Assembly (NCBI GenBank): GCA_016213305.1
Contig: JACRAV010000304.1
Span: 1 to 7,073 of the forward strand
DNA from: Candidatus Zixiibacteriota bacterium
Lineage (GTDB): Bacteria > Zixibacteria > MSB-5A5 > GN15 > FEB-12
Direction: 5' to 3'
DNA: 7,073 bases
A program made the position numbers and the translations under genes. This document shows, one piece after another, positions 1-5,339 of the stretch (its first letter is position 1; each line of letters opens with the position of its first letter). The notes beneath the pieces were generated by a model. It worked only from the letters and a program-made list of their open reading frames with translations, had not been told where the DNA came from and made no database searches.

Positions 1-1
1 C

Positions 2-229
2 AGTCAGACATCAAGTTTGGCGGGACAAACCCGTTGCACCGGCGCGACAGCCGCGACCAACACGGCGACCGGTGTCGCCTGCCCGCAAGGGTCTGGCAAG
101 TGTTGCGGCCGGGTTTGCCGACCCGGTGATACCTGCGGCGGGAAGCCATGCCGTGATTGCAAGGGAGGCGACTGCCGACGTCTGGAGGCCTCGCTGTCGG
201 CTGAGCAATCGGCCAAGATTGCCTTATAG
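2..229 (+). CDS. C-terminal fragment of a cysteine-rich protein of unknown function
   Basis: The frame is open from the left edge to a TAG at 227-229, so only the last 75 or so residues are present and the start lies outside the window. The visible part has an Ala/Thr-rich stretch, then nine cysteines. The last eight are spaced C-x6-C-C-x3-C-x5-C-x4-C-x2-C-x4-C, with Gly, Lys and Arg between them, and the protein ends in a short polar tail (LSAEQSAKIAL). Codon third positions are mostly G or C, as in the neighbouring genes. A strong terminator begins 24 bp after the stop, which supports a real gene ending here. The cysteine spacing could bind metal or form disulfides, but I do not recognise the family. 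A competing frame in the same strand also stays open for part of this stretch, so the call is tentative. Confidence 0.5.
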   Translation, partial: SQTSSLAGQTRCTGATAATNTATGVACPQGSGKCCGRVCRPGDTCGGKPCRDCKGGDCRRLEASLSAEQSAKIAL

Positions 230-253
230 CAGTATTTGAAAAGCCACCCCAGG

Positions 254-289
254 AGAGGCCGCCCATCACCGGGCGGCCTCTTTGTTGTC
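254..289 (+). terminator. Intrinsic terminator after the cysteine-rich gene
   Basis: An 11-bp perfect stem (AGAGGCCGCCC at 254-264 with GGGCGGCCTCT at 271-281) closes a 6-nt loop, followed by the T-rich stretch TTGTTGTCT. It lies just downstream of the stop at 229 and upstream of the next gene on the same strand, so it separates the two transcripts. The stem is GC-rich and complete; the T run is interrupted by G. Confidence 0.85.
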
Positions 290-401
290 TAAAGCAAGCC
301 ATTCGCGGGATGGCTCCGCGACGGAAAGTCCGCATCTCTCGTCATCAAAATGTGACAACCATCGGCAATTTCAAGCCGTATAGGGAGGCAAGGAGGTAGG
401 C

Positions 402-860
402 ATGACAGAACTACAGCGTATAGTTGATCAACTGAACAGGGCCTATTATCGCGAGGCCTGGCACGGCCCGACGGTCACCGAAGTACTGGACGGCGTTACC
501 CCGGAGCAGGCGGCGGCGCGCCCCATCGGGCAGGCGCATTCGATCTGGGAGATAGTGCTCCACATGACCGCGTGGAAAGTGGCGGTGCAAAAGAGGGCGC
601 TTGGGCAAATTATTGATCTGTCGCCGACCGATGACTGGCCGGCGGTGGTCGAGACGAACAAAGCGGCCTGGCTGGCGACTCTGGACAGTCTGAAGACAGC
701 GCACGAGGCGCTGATGGCCACGGCCGAAGGCCTCACCGAACAACAATTATTCGCTATTCCATCGGGCCGGAAAAACGACGCATATTTTCAAATCACGGGT
801 GTGCTCCAGCACGACGCCTATCACGCCGGACAGATAGCGGTACTGAAGAAACTCTTGTAG
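402..860 (+). CDS. DinB/YfiT-family putative metal-dependent protein
   Basis: A 152-residue protein, the usual length for the DinB-like four-helix-bundle superfamily. The family signature is a triad of histidines that binds a divalent metal: one in the second helix (H54, in IWEIVLHMTAW) and a pair in the last helix (H137 and H141, in LQHDAYHAGQI). All three are present. The sequence around H54 and the C-terminal QHDAYHAGQIAVLKK match this family well. Members include thiol-dependent S-transferases and many uncharacterised stress-linked proteins; the specific reaction cannot be read from the sequence. The protein is cytoplasmic, with no signal peptide. The ATG at 402 is supported by AGGAGG at 391-396 with a 5-nt spacer. 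It appears to be a single-gene unit, with a terminator upstream and repeats downstream. The family is confident, the substrate unknown. Confidence 0.9.
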   Translation: MTELQRIVDQLNRAYYREAWHGPTVTEVLDGVTPEQAAARPIGQAHSIWEIVLHMTAWKVAVQKRALGQIIDLSPTDDWPAVVETNKAAWLATLDSLKTAHEALMATAEGLTEQQLFAIPSGRKNDAYFQITGVLQHDAYHAGQIAVLKKLL

Positions 861-863
861 GCG

Positions 864-880
864 GGGACCCTTGCGGTCCC
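864..880 (+). other. Small hairpin just after the DinB-like gene
   Basis: GGGACC (864-869) pairs with GGTCCC (875-880) around a 5-nt loop, starting 4 bp after the stop codon. There is no T run after it, so it may be a 3'-end stabilising hairpin or a weak terminator rather than a standard intrinsic one. Confidence 0.4.
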
Positions 881-907
881 GACATCTATGACTTCGCTTG
901 GAGAATT

Positions 908-931
908 CGCGTCTCGACTACGCTCGACGCG
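908..931. repeat. Inverted repeat in the convergent intergenic region
   Basis: CGCGTC (908-913) and GACGCG (926-931) form a perfect 6-bp inverted repeat around a 12-nt centre that itself contains TCGACTACGCTC. The centre resembles dispersed intergenic repeats with a CGACTACGCTC core seen in many environmental bacterial genomes. That resemblance is from memory and has not been searched. Confidence 0.45.
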
Positions 932-952
932 ACGATTGACGCGACGATTGAC
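929..952. repeat. Two-copy 12-bp tandem repeat
   Basis: The unit GCGACGATTGAC occurs twice back to back at 929-940 and 941-952 without mismatch. It overlaps the end of the preceding inverted repeat and runs into the next one. Confidence 0.75.
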
Positions 953-1014
953 GCCACGTAATTCATAAGGGCGGCGAGTCGTGGCGTCATGCGTCCTCGC
1001 TTGACGCCAACGAC
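949..1014. repeat. Alternating inverted-repeat arms (TGACGCCACG type)
   Basis: TGACGCCACG at 949-958 is the exact reverse complement of CGTGGCGTCA at 980-989. A third arm, TGACGCCA followed by ACGAC (1002-1014), can pair with GTCGTGGCGTCA (978-989) with a one-base bulge. The middle arm can therefore form two mutually exclusive hairpins. No protein-coding reading is evident here. Confidence 0.6.
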
Positions 1015-1015
1015 A

Positions 1016-1043
1016 TGGTGTCAGGTGGGGACACCTGACACCA
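1016..1043. repeat. 28-nt perfect palindrome, copy 1 (REP-like)
   Basis: Two 12-nt arms, TGGTGTCAGGTG and CACCTGACACCA, are exact reverse complements around the 4-nt loop GGGA. A second near-identical copy starts exactly 40 bp downstream. There is no T run on either side, so this looks like a REP-type extragenic palindrome rather than a standard terminator. Confidence 0.85.
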
Positions 1044-1055
1044 CGTACTACAACT

Positions 1056-1083
1056 TGGTGTCAGGCGGGGACACCTGACACCA
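1056..1083. repeat. 28-nt palindrome, copy 2 (REP-like)
   Basis: It is identical to the copy at 1016-1043 except for one T-to-C change in the left arm (TGGTGTCAGGCG), which makes one C-A mismatch in the stem. It ends 9 bp before the stop codon of the minus-strand ridA gene, so it would form a hairpin at the 3' end of that transcript. Confidence 0.85.
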
Positions 1084-1092
1084 CACATCTAT

Positions 1093-1479
1093 TTACTCCT
1101 GCACGGCGATGACTTCGATCTCGATCCGAACATCTTTCGGCAGGCGGCACACCTGCACTGTCGAGCGGGCGGGCGGATTGGTCGGGAAATAACTGCCATA
1201 GACTTCGTTGACCGCCGCGAACTCGGCCATGTCGGTCAGAAAAATGGTGGTCTTGACCACCTGGTCCAGGTACGACCCGGCGGAGCCGAGCAATCCCTTA
1301 ATGTTCTCCATTACCTGCCGGCATTGTTCGGCGCCGGTCTGGCCAACCACCTGGCCGGATTTGGGATCGAGGGGGATTTGTCCGGAACAATAGATGATTT
1401 TTCCGCATGATACCTTGATCGCCTGGGAATATGGTCCGATCGCCTGCGGCGCGGCCTCGGTCTTGATCACTTCGCGCAT
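1093..1479 (-). CDS. ridA: RidA family reactive enamine/imine deaminase
   Basis: A 128-residue protein of typical RidA (YjgF/YER057c/UK114) length. RidA hydrolyses reactive 2-aminoacrylate and related enamine/imine intermediates made by pyridoxal-phosphate enzymes, releasing ammonia and preventing enzyme damage. It is a cytoplasmic homotrimer with active sites between subunits. The key residues fall at the canonical positions: Y17 (in GPYSQA), R105 (in PPARSTVQV, which binds the substrate carboxylate) and E120 (in VRIEIEVIA). The GQIPLDPKSG motif (33-42) is also characteristic. Having both R105 and E120 favours the true RidA subfamily over Rid1-7 paralogues that lack the arginine. The ATG at 1479 gives the family-standard N terminus (MREVIKTEAAPQAIGPYSQA) and has GGAGA 4 nt upstream. 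It is convergent with the DinB-like gene. Confidence 0.95.
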   Translation of the reverse strand: MREVIKTEAAPQAIGPYSQAIKVSCGKIIYCSGQIPLDPKSGQVVGQTGAEQCRQVMENIKGLLGSAGSYLDQVVKTTIFLTDMAEFAAVNEVYGSYFPTNPPARSTVQVCRLPKDVRIEIEVIAVQE

Positions 1480-1507
1480 CTGGTCTCCATCGTTAAGGTG
1501 CGCCAAA

Positions 1508-1536
1508 TATATAGGTGAATGACGCGCCAAAGACAA
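1508..1536 (-). promoter_or_regulatory. Candidate sigma70-type promoter for ridA
   Basis: Reading the minus strand, TTGTCT (1531-1536) is followed after 17 nt by TATATA (1508-1513), about 30 bp upstream of the ridA ATG. A TATATT two bases further is an alternative -10. It lies in the 122-bp gap after the HD-GYP gene, so ridA need not depend on read-through. Confidence 0.5.
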
Positions 1537-1574
1537 TGGAATTGGGATCGACACTATGGAAAGATTATTTTGGA

Positions 1575-1593
1575 CGGGGCGCGATTACCCCCG
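1575..1593 (-). terminator. Weak hairpin after the HD-GYP gene
   Basis: CGGGG (1575-1579) and CCCCG (1589-1593) can pair around a 9-nt loop, starting 9 bp past the minus-strand stop at 1602. The downstream minus-strand sequence is A/T-rich but has no T run, so termination would be weak and some transcription may continue into ridA. Confidence 0.25.
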
Positions 1594-1601
1594 ACGGGCT
1601 T

Positions 1602-2585
1602 TTACAAATCCGCCAGGCCGGTCGGGCCCATCAGTTCGACGAACGAGCGGAGGAGTTGCTCGTCGTATGCCCCCGAAAGTGACAGCATGATCTTGAGCGC
1701 CGGGTACGAGTCCATCGCCCGCTGGTACACCCGCTCGGTGGTCATGGCGTCGAAGGAATCGGCGATCGCCACGATCTTCGAGTAGGTGTGCATTTCGTCG
1801 AGGGAGAGGCCCGATGGGTACCCCCGTCGGTCGCCCCGTTCGTGGTGCTGGAGCACCGGATAGTACGACGCCTGCGCGATCTGGTCGGTCTCTTCGAGGA
1901 TTTCCATGCCCCACTTGGGATGTTTCTTCATGATTTCGAATTCGATCGGGGTCAGGGCCGAGCGTTTGTTCAGGATCCGCTCTGAAATGCGCGACTTGCC
2001 GACGTCGTGCAGAAGCGCTCCGGTCCCCAGCTCATGAAGGAACTCTTCGTCGTCGAAACCGCACTGCTGGGCCAGCGCGATGGAAAAGGTGCAGACATTG
2101 ACCGAGTGGGTGTAGGTATAGTAGTCAAAGGACGTGATCTTAAGAAGACTCAAGAAAGCGTCGCGCCCCTTCAGAATGTAATCGACCGCGTTGGTCACCA
2201 ATTCCCTGGACCGCTGGATATTCTCCCCGAAAGTCGGGTTGGACAGGACGTCCTTCACCAGATTGGTCGAAGTTTCATACAGGATGCCGGCCTTCTTGAT
2301 CTCCTGCACCGACGGATCGGCCAGGATTTTCGGCAGATTTTGTTCGATGTACCGCTGATACTGGCCCCGATCTTCCTGGGCGACGAACAATCGATCGACT
2401 CTGTTGTCCAGCAGTTTCATCCGCGTCCGCTCGGTAAAGGGCAGATTGGCGGCCCGGTACAGAACGAGTTGCTTGTTGACCAGCAGATACAGGTCGAAAT
2501 TGATGACGGAATCCACCCGGATGGAATCAAGGTAGATCGGCACGAATTTCTGTTCGGTCCGGGCTTTAATCGCGGTTGACGACAT
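1602..2585 (-). CDS. HD-GYP domain protein, putative cyclic-di-GMP phosphodiesterase
   Basis: A 327-residue protein. Residues ~14-130 form an N-terminal region (starting FVPIYLDSIRVDSVINFDLY) of the kind often found before HD-GYP domains; I see no standard sensor or membrane segment. Residues ~150-310 are an HD-GYP domain: H160 (YTHSVNV), H193-D194 with K197 (LLHDVGK), H222 (KKHP), H247-H248-E249, G255-Y256-P257 and D276 (IADSFDAMT). These ligands support a di- or tri-metal site. HD-GYP proteins hydrolyse c-di-GMP, lowering this second messenger and so affecting motility, adhesion or development. One deviation is that the usual HHExxDGxGYP reads HHERGDRRGYP, with R253 in place of glycine. The ATG at 2585 is chosen over an upstream TTG at 2684 because that extension is proline-rich and reaches into the previous gene's terminator. 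The Shine-Dalgarno is weak (GAAAG). Confidence 0.9.
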   Translation of the reverse strand: MSSTAIKARTEQKFVPIYLDSIRVDSVINFDLYLLVNKQLVLYRAANLPFTERTRMKLLDNRVDRLFVAQEDRGQYQRYIEQNLPKILADPSVQEIKKAGILYETSTNLVKDVLSNPTFGENIQRSRELVTNAVDYILKGRDAFLSLLKITSFDYYTYTHSVNVCTFSIALAQQCGFDDEEFLHELGTGALLHDVGKSRISERILNKRSALTPIEFEIMKKHPKWGMEILEETDQIAQASYYPVLQHHERGDRRGYPSGLSLDEMHTYSKIVAIADSFDAMTTERVYQRAMDSYPALKIMLSLSGAYDEQLLRSFVELMGPTGLADL

Positions 2586-2682
2586 AGTTTCTTTCGGCCA
2601 TTTCGGCAACGGTTCAGGGTCTGCCGATCCGGGGGGCCGGTGTATCCCATTATCGGCAATTTGGGGTAAATCATTCAGGGGC

Positions 2683-2711
2683 AAAAAATAAGGCGCCCTG
2701 ACGGGCGCCTT
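2683..2711 (-). terminator. Strong intrinsic terminator after the unknown helical protein gene
   Basis: AAGGCGCCC (2690-2698) pairs perfectly with GGGCGCCTT (2703-2711) around a TGAC loop. On the minus strand the stem is followed within two bases by six T residues (2683-2688). It begins 27 bp past the stop of the gene at 2738-3361 and separates it from the HD-GYP gene. Confidence 0.9.
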
Positions 2712-2737
2712 CGGAGCGAAAGGAGAGGAGGTTAGGA

Positions 2738-3361
2738 CTATTTTCCGCCGAGATTCTTGACCGAGGTCAGCACCGACTGGAGCCGGACCGTGATATCCGA
2801 CAACACCGCCGAATATCGCTTCAAAAGCTCGGTGTACTGCCAGCGCATCTGGAAGGCCTGTTCCGGGAAATCGAAAAGGTCGAGCAGGGTCTTCTTATAT
2901 ATTTCGTCGATGTATTTCACGACATAATACGGGAACTCGGTGATATTCGGATCGTGCAGGTCCCCGCGGGTGATCTGGTCGCGGTACACTTCGATCTTTT
3001 CAAGCACCACCGTGCCAAAGCACCAGGGGGTCATGACCACGCCCAGATTGGAGCCGTCGGTGTAGAACCGGCGGATCGTTCTCTGCAAAAGGTCGATTAT
3101 CACCAGTTGCGCCCGGTAGAAAGAAATTGTCTCGGAGGAGGAGCGGGGGGTCTCCAGAAGTTTACGGCGGATCCGGTCGCGTTCGGCGCCCGCCCGATCG
3201 TAGGTAGTGCGAAGAAAGGAATAGAAATCCTCGAAATACACTTTAGTGCTTTCCGACAACGACATGATGAAATATCCCCGTTCGTCCCGGCGAACTTTGG
3301 GTTCCACGGTCGAGGCCAGACGCTCTGGTGAGAATCCACGCTGAAATTTACCTTCGAGCAT
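2738..3361 (-). CDS. Conserved-looking helical protein of unknown function
   Basis: A 207-residue soluble protein that I do not recognise. Apart from a polar N terminus of about 32 residues, it reads as mostly alpha-helical, with many aromatic and charged residues: a segment YFEDFYSFLRTTYDRAG (~42-58), an Arg-rich helix (~60-70), QLVIIDLLQRTIRRFY (~85-100), then a non-helical GVVMTPWCFG (~107-116), and C-terminal helices around DEIYKKTLLDLFDFP and YSAVLSDITVRLQSVL. There is no signal peptide or membrane segment. The ATG at 3361 has a good Shine-Dalgarno (AAGGAG at 3369-3374, 7-nt spacer). A second ATG at 3265 (MSLSESTKVYF) is a plausible shorter start with a poorer site (GGGG about 10 nt upstream). 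It is divergent from the lipoprotein gene and has its own terminator, so it looks monocistronic. Being next to an HD-GYP gene is suggestive but not evidence of a shared pathway. Confidence 0.8.
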   Translation of the reverse strand: MLEGKFQRGFSPERLASTVEPKVRRDERGYFIMSLSESTKVYFEDFYSFLRTTYDRAGAERDRIRRKLLETPRSSSETISFYRAQLVIIDLLQRTIRRFYTDGSNLGVVMTPWCFGTVVLEKIEVYRDQITRGDLHDPNITEFPYYVVKYIDEIYKKTLLDLFDFPEQAFQMRWQYTELLKRYSAVLSDITVRLQSVLTSVKNLGGK

Positions 3362-3465
3362 TATTTCTCTCTCCTTACTTCCGGTCGCTTTCCAGGACCG
3401 GTTAGAGCATAGGGTATGCCGCCCGCGCCCGAAGATTTCCCGCCAGGGGCGGATTTGAATATCTT

Positions 3466-3478
3466 ATTGTAGTACAAT
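3466..3478. promoter_or_regulatory. 13-bp palindrome, possible operator
   Basis: ATTGTA and TACAAT flank a single central base, giving a perfect odd-length palindrome in an AT-rich patch about 105 bp upstream of the minus-strand gene. TACAAT is -10-like on both strands, but I found no matching -35 at a suitable distance, so an operator is as likely as a promoter. Confidence 0.35.
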
Positions 3479-3618
3479 CGTTTAGGCGGTGGCCGGATGG
3501 TCAAATTCCCATACTGCTCTTGGCCCGCGGGTGTCAAAGGTTTGCGTAGTTTTGAGCGGTGTCACGCCGACAAACATCGCTTCCCGCACGAGAACTTTGT
3601 CCAACGGTATCTCCGGAC

Positions 3619-3647
3619 TAAACAGTTGCAAGGAAGAATCGTATATT
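3619..3647 (+). promoter_or_regulatory. Candidate promoter for the lipoprotein gene
   Basis: TAAACA (3619-3624) is followed after 17 nt by TATATT (3642-3647). The -10 matches 5 of 6 consensus bases and the -35 matches 4 of 6. A start site near 3654 would leave a short leader with the ribosome site AAGGG at 3659-3663 before the ATG at 3670. Confidence 0.4.
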
Positions 3648-3669
3648 CAGGATAAGCGAAGGGAAGAGG

Positions 3670-5271
3670 ATGCCTATGCACATGGTTCGTCGTCATTGGA
3701 GTCTGGCCATCATTTTGAGCGTCGTGGTGACGTTGACTCTCACCACCTGCAACAAGAACAAACCGTTTACCTCGACCGGCCCGGAAATTTCTCTGTCGGC
3801 CAATGAGCTGTTGTTCTTCGGCATGTCGGGGGGGAGTAATCCGGCCCGCCAGATGGTGCTGGTGCGCAATTCCGGCGAGGGAACGCTTCAGTTCGAAATA
3901 TCCAAACAGCAGGAATGGTTGAACCTGTATGTTCTCCCCGGCACCAATGCCGACACGATCTTCTGCTACGTGTATAGTTCAGGAATGATGGCCGGGATAT
4001 ATTATGACACGATTACGGTATCGTCGTCCCATGCTCTAAACTCGCCGCAAAAGATTGCGGTGACACTGACCGTCCATCCGGGGGCTCTGGTCTACCCGCC
4101 GATAATCCAGGTGGTCGCGCTGGTTGACGGTCCGGCGCCGAAGTCGGTCAATCTGTCGATCACCAGCGCCGGGGCTTCGGGACTGACCTGGTCGGCGACA
4201 AAGTCCGAGCCGTGGGTGGTCCTTTCCAAGCCCAGCGGTCTGACTCCCGACGTCATCACGATCAGTCTGCTCAATGCCGGATTACTCTCGGGAACCTATC
4301 TCGATTCGATCGTGATCACCACCTCCAGTCCGTCCACTCCCCGGCTGGTGGTGCCGGTCATCCTTGAAGTAAAAAGCTGGGTGGAATTCCGGATTGCCGG
4401 ATCGAACGACCTTCGCGCCGTCCACATGATCGACGATCAGACGGCGCTGGTGGTTGGATTCATCGGGAACACCACCGGGCATTCGGGCGTCATTCTCAAG
4501 ACCACCGACGCCGGCGCGACCTGGACCGCGAAGAAATATTTCAACTATACGTCATTCGGCGGCATTGAATTTATCGATGATCTGCACGGCTGGGCGGTCG
4601 GCGACAGCGCCGTTATCATGAAGACCAACGACGGTGGAGAAACCTGGACACAGGTTCCGGAAGTCGGCCTGCCGGTGACCGACTCGATTGCCCTCTGGAA
4701 GGTCAAATTCACCGATCTGGCCAACGGCTGGATTGTAGGCACTAAGGGAACCCTCATACGCACGGTTGACTCCGGTAAAACCTGGGTGATGGCTTTCTCT
4801 CCCTCACCTTTTTCGCTGGCCGATATAGAAATGGTGTCGTCGACCGAGGGGTGGATCATCGGAAATCACGGCGCTATTCTGCACACAACGGATGGGGCCA
4901 ATTGGACGGCTCAGAACAGTGGTTCGATCAAAGACCTGTGGGGGATATCAATGATCGACAATCTGCGGGGCTGGGTGGTGGGAAGCGGCGGCGAGATGCT
5001 GAGCACCACCGACGGCGGCGCCACCTGGATTCATGAAAATTCCGGGGTTACCGGCGAGATAAAGGATGTGGTTTTTCTCGATCAGTTTACCGGCTGGGCG
5101 GTCGGCGGGAACGGTCTGGTATTACGCTACCAGCCGGGAATCAACAACTGGGTCCAGCAGATCTCCAACACCCCGCGCACCCTGTTCAGCGCCGCATTCC
5201 GTCTCAACGGCTACGGTATAGCGGTTGGTGAACTGGGCACGATCATCCTGACCTACAACGGCGGGATGTAA
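3670..5271 (+). CDS. Lipoprotein with two BACON-like domains and a seven-bladed Ycf48/BNR-type propeller
   Basis: A 533-residue surface or periplasmic lipoprotein. Residues 1-26 are a basic-then-hydrophobic signal ending in LTTC, with the lipid-modified cysteine at C27. Residues ~38-137 and ~138-236 are two beta-sandwich repeats resembling BACON/Ig-like domains, each with a Trp-hydrophobic segment (EWLNLYV, PWVVLSK) and a late GxYxDxI strand. Residues ~238-533 hold seven repeats with a GWxVG core and Asp boxes at 278-285, 319-326, 365-372, 406-412 (one residue short) and 446-453. The last two blades lack the Asp box. This is the fold of Ycf48/HCF136 and BNR/sortilin-like propellers. In non-photosynthetic bacteria these are exported proteins of unknown binding role; no photosystem function is implied. 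The ATG at 3670 has AAGGG 6 nt upstream; ATGs at 3676 and 3682 are alternatives. It ends at a terminator shared with the next gene. Confidence 0.88.
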   Translation: MPMHMVRRHWSLAIILSVVVTLTLTTCNKNKPFTSTGPEISLSANELLFFGMSGGSNPARQMVLVRNSGEGTLQFEISKQQEWLNLYVLPGTNADTIFCYVYSSGMMAGIYYDTITVSSSHALNSPQKIAVTLTVHPGALVYPPIIQVVALVDGPAPKSVNLSITSAGASGLTWSATKSEPWVVLSKPSGLTPDVITISLLNAGLLSGTYLDSIVITTSSPSTPRLVVPVILEVKSWVEFRIAGSNDLRAVHMIDDQTALVVGFIGNTTGHSGVILKTTDAGATWTAKKYFNYTSFGGIEFIDDLHGWAVGDSAVIMKTNDGGETWTQVPEVGLPVTDSIALWKVKFTDLANGWIVGTKGTLIRTVDSGKTWVMAFSPSPFSLADIEMVSSTEGWIIGNHGAILHTTDGANWTAQNSGSIKDLWGISMIDNLRGWVVGSGGEMLSTTDGGATWIHENSGVTGEIKDVVFLDQFTGWAVGGNGLVLRYQPGINNWVQQISNTPRTLFSAAFRLNGYGIAVGELGTIILTYNGGM

Positions 5272-5290
5272 GCAGGTTATTAATAGATAA

Positions 5291-5320
5291 CGGGCGCAGG
5301 AGCATTCCCGCGCCCGGTTT
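5291..5320. terminator. Bidirectional terminator between convergent genes
   Basis: CGGGCGC (5291-5297) pairs with GCGCCCG (5310-5316); inside, GGA/TCC can extend the stem past one mismatch to a GCAT loop. T/A-rich sequence flanks both sides (GTTTAG on plus; TTATCTATTAATAA on minus). It is the only hairpin between the convergent genes ending at 5271 and 5340, so it probably serves both. Confidence 0.7.
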
Positions 5321-5339
5321 AGTATCTCTATGTGTATTG

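Larger units (their letters stand above)
3362..3669. other. Divergent intergenic control region
   Basis: This 308-bp stretch separates two divergently read genes. It contains the Shine-Dalgarno of the minus-strand gene next to 3361, a 13-bp palindrome at 3466-3478 and a candidate plus-strand promoter at 3619-3647. A plus-strand frame crosses part of it but has no good start signal and continues out of frame into the lipoprotein gene, so I do not call it a gene. The rest shows no recognisable RNA or mobile element. Confidence 0.6.

Noticed and set aside
4..216. Minus-strand frames opposite the cysteine-rich fragment
   Set aside because: The plus-strand frame is followed by a correctly placed terminator; the minus frames have no start or end signals and only low-complexity translations.
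1016..1083. Possible minimal CRISPR array
   Set aside because: There are only two copies, the repeats are almost fully palindromic, the spacer is only 12 nt and no cas genes are near.
1480..1554. Upstream extension of ridA by 25 residues
   Set aside because: RidA proteins begin close to MREVIKT-like N termini; with the ATG at 1479, Y17, R105 and E120 fall at canonical positions, and a ribosome site and promoter precede that ATG.
2007..2579. Plus-strand 190-residue frame
   Set aside because: It is antisense to the HD-GYP gene, whose catalytic motifs are unambiguous. It is a shadow of that gene's codon bias.
2586..2684. Upstream extension of the HD-GYP gene to a TTG
   Set aside because: The extra 33 residues are proline-rich without family similarity, and the TTG lies in the T run of the preceding gene's terminator.
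3489..3806. Plus-strand 105-residue frame in the divergent intergenic region
   Set aside because: It overlaps the lipoprotein gene in a different frame, has no good start signal, and its translation shows no domain or signal peptide.
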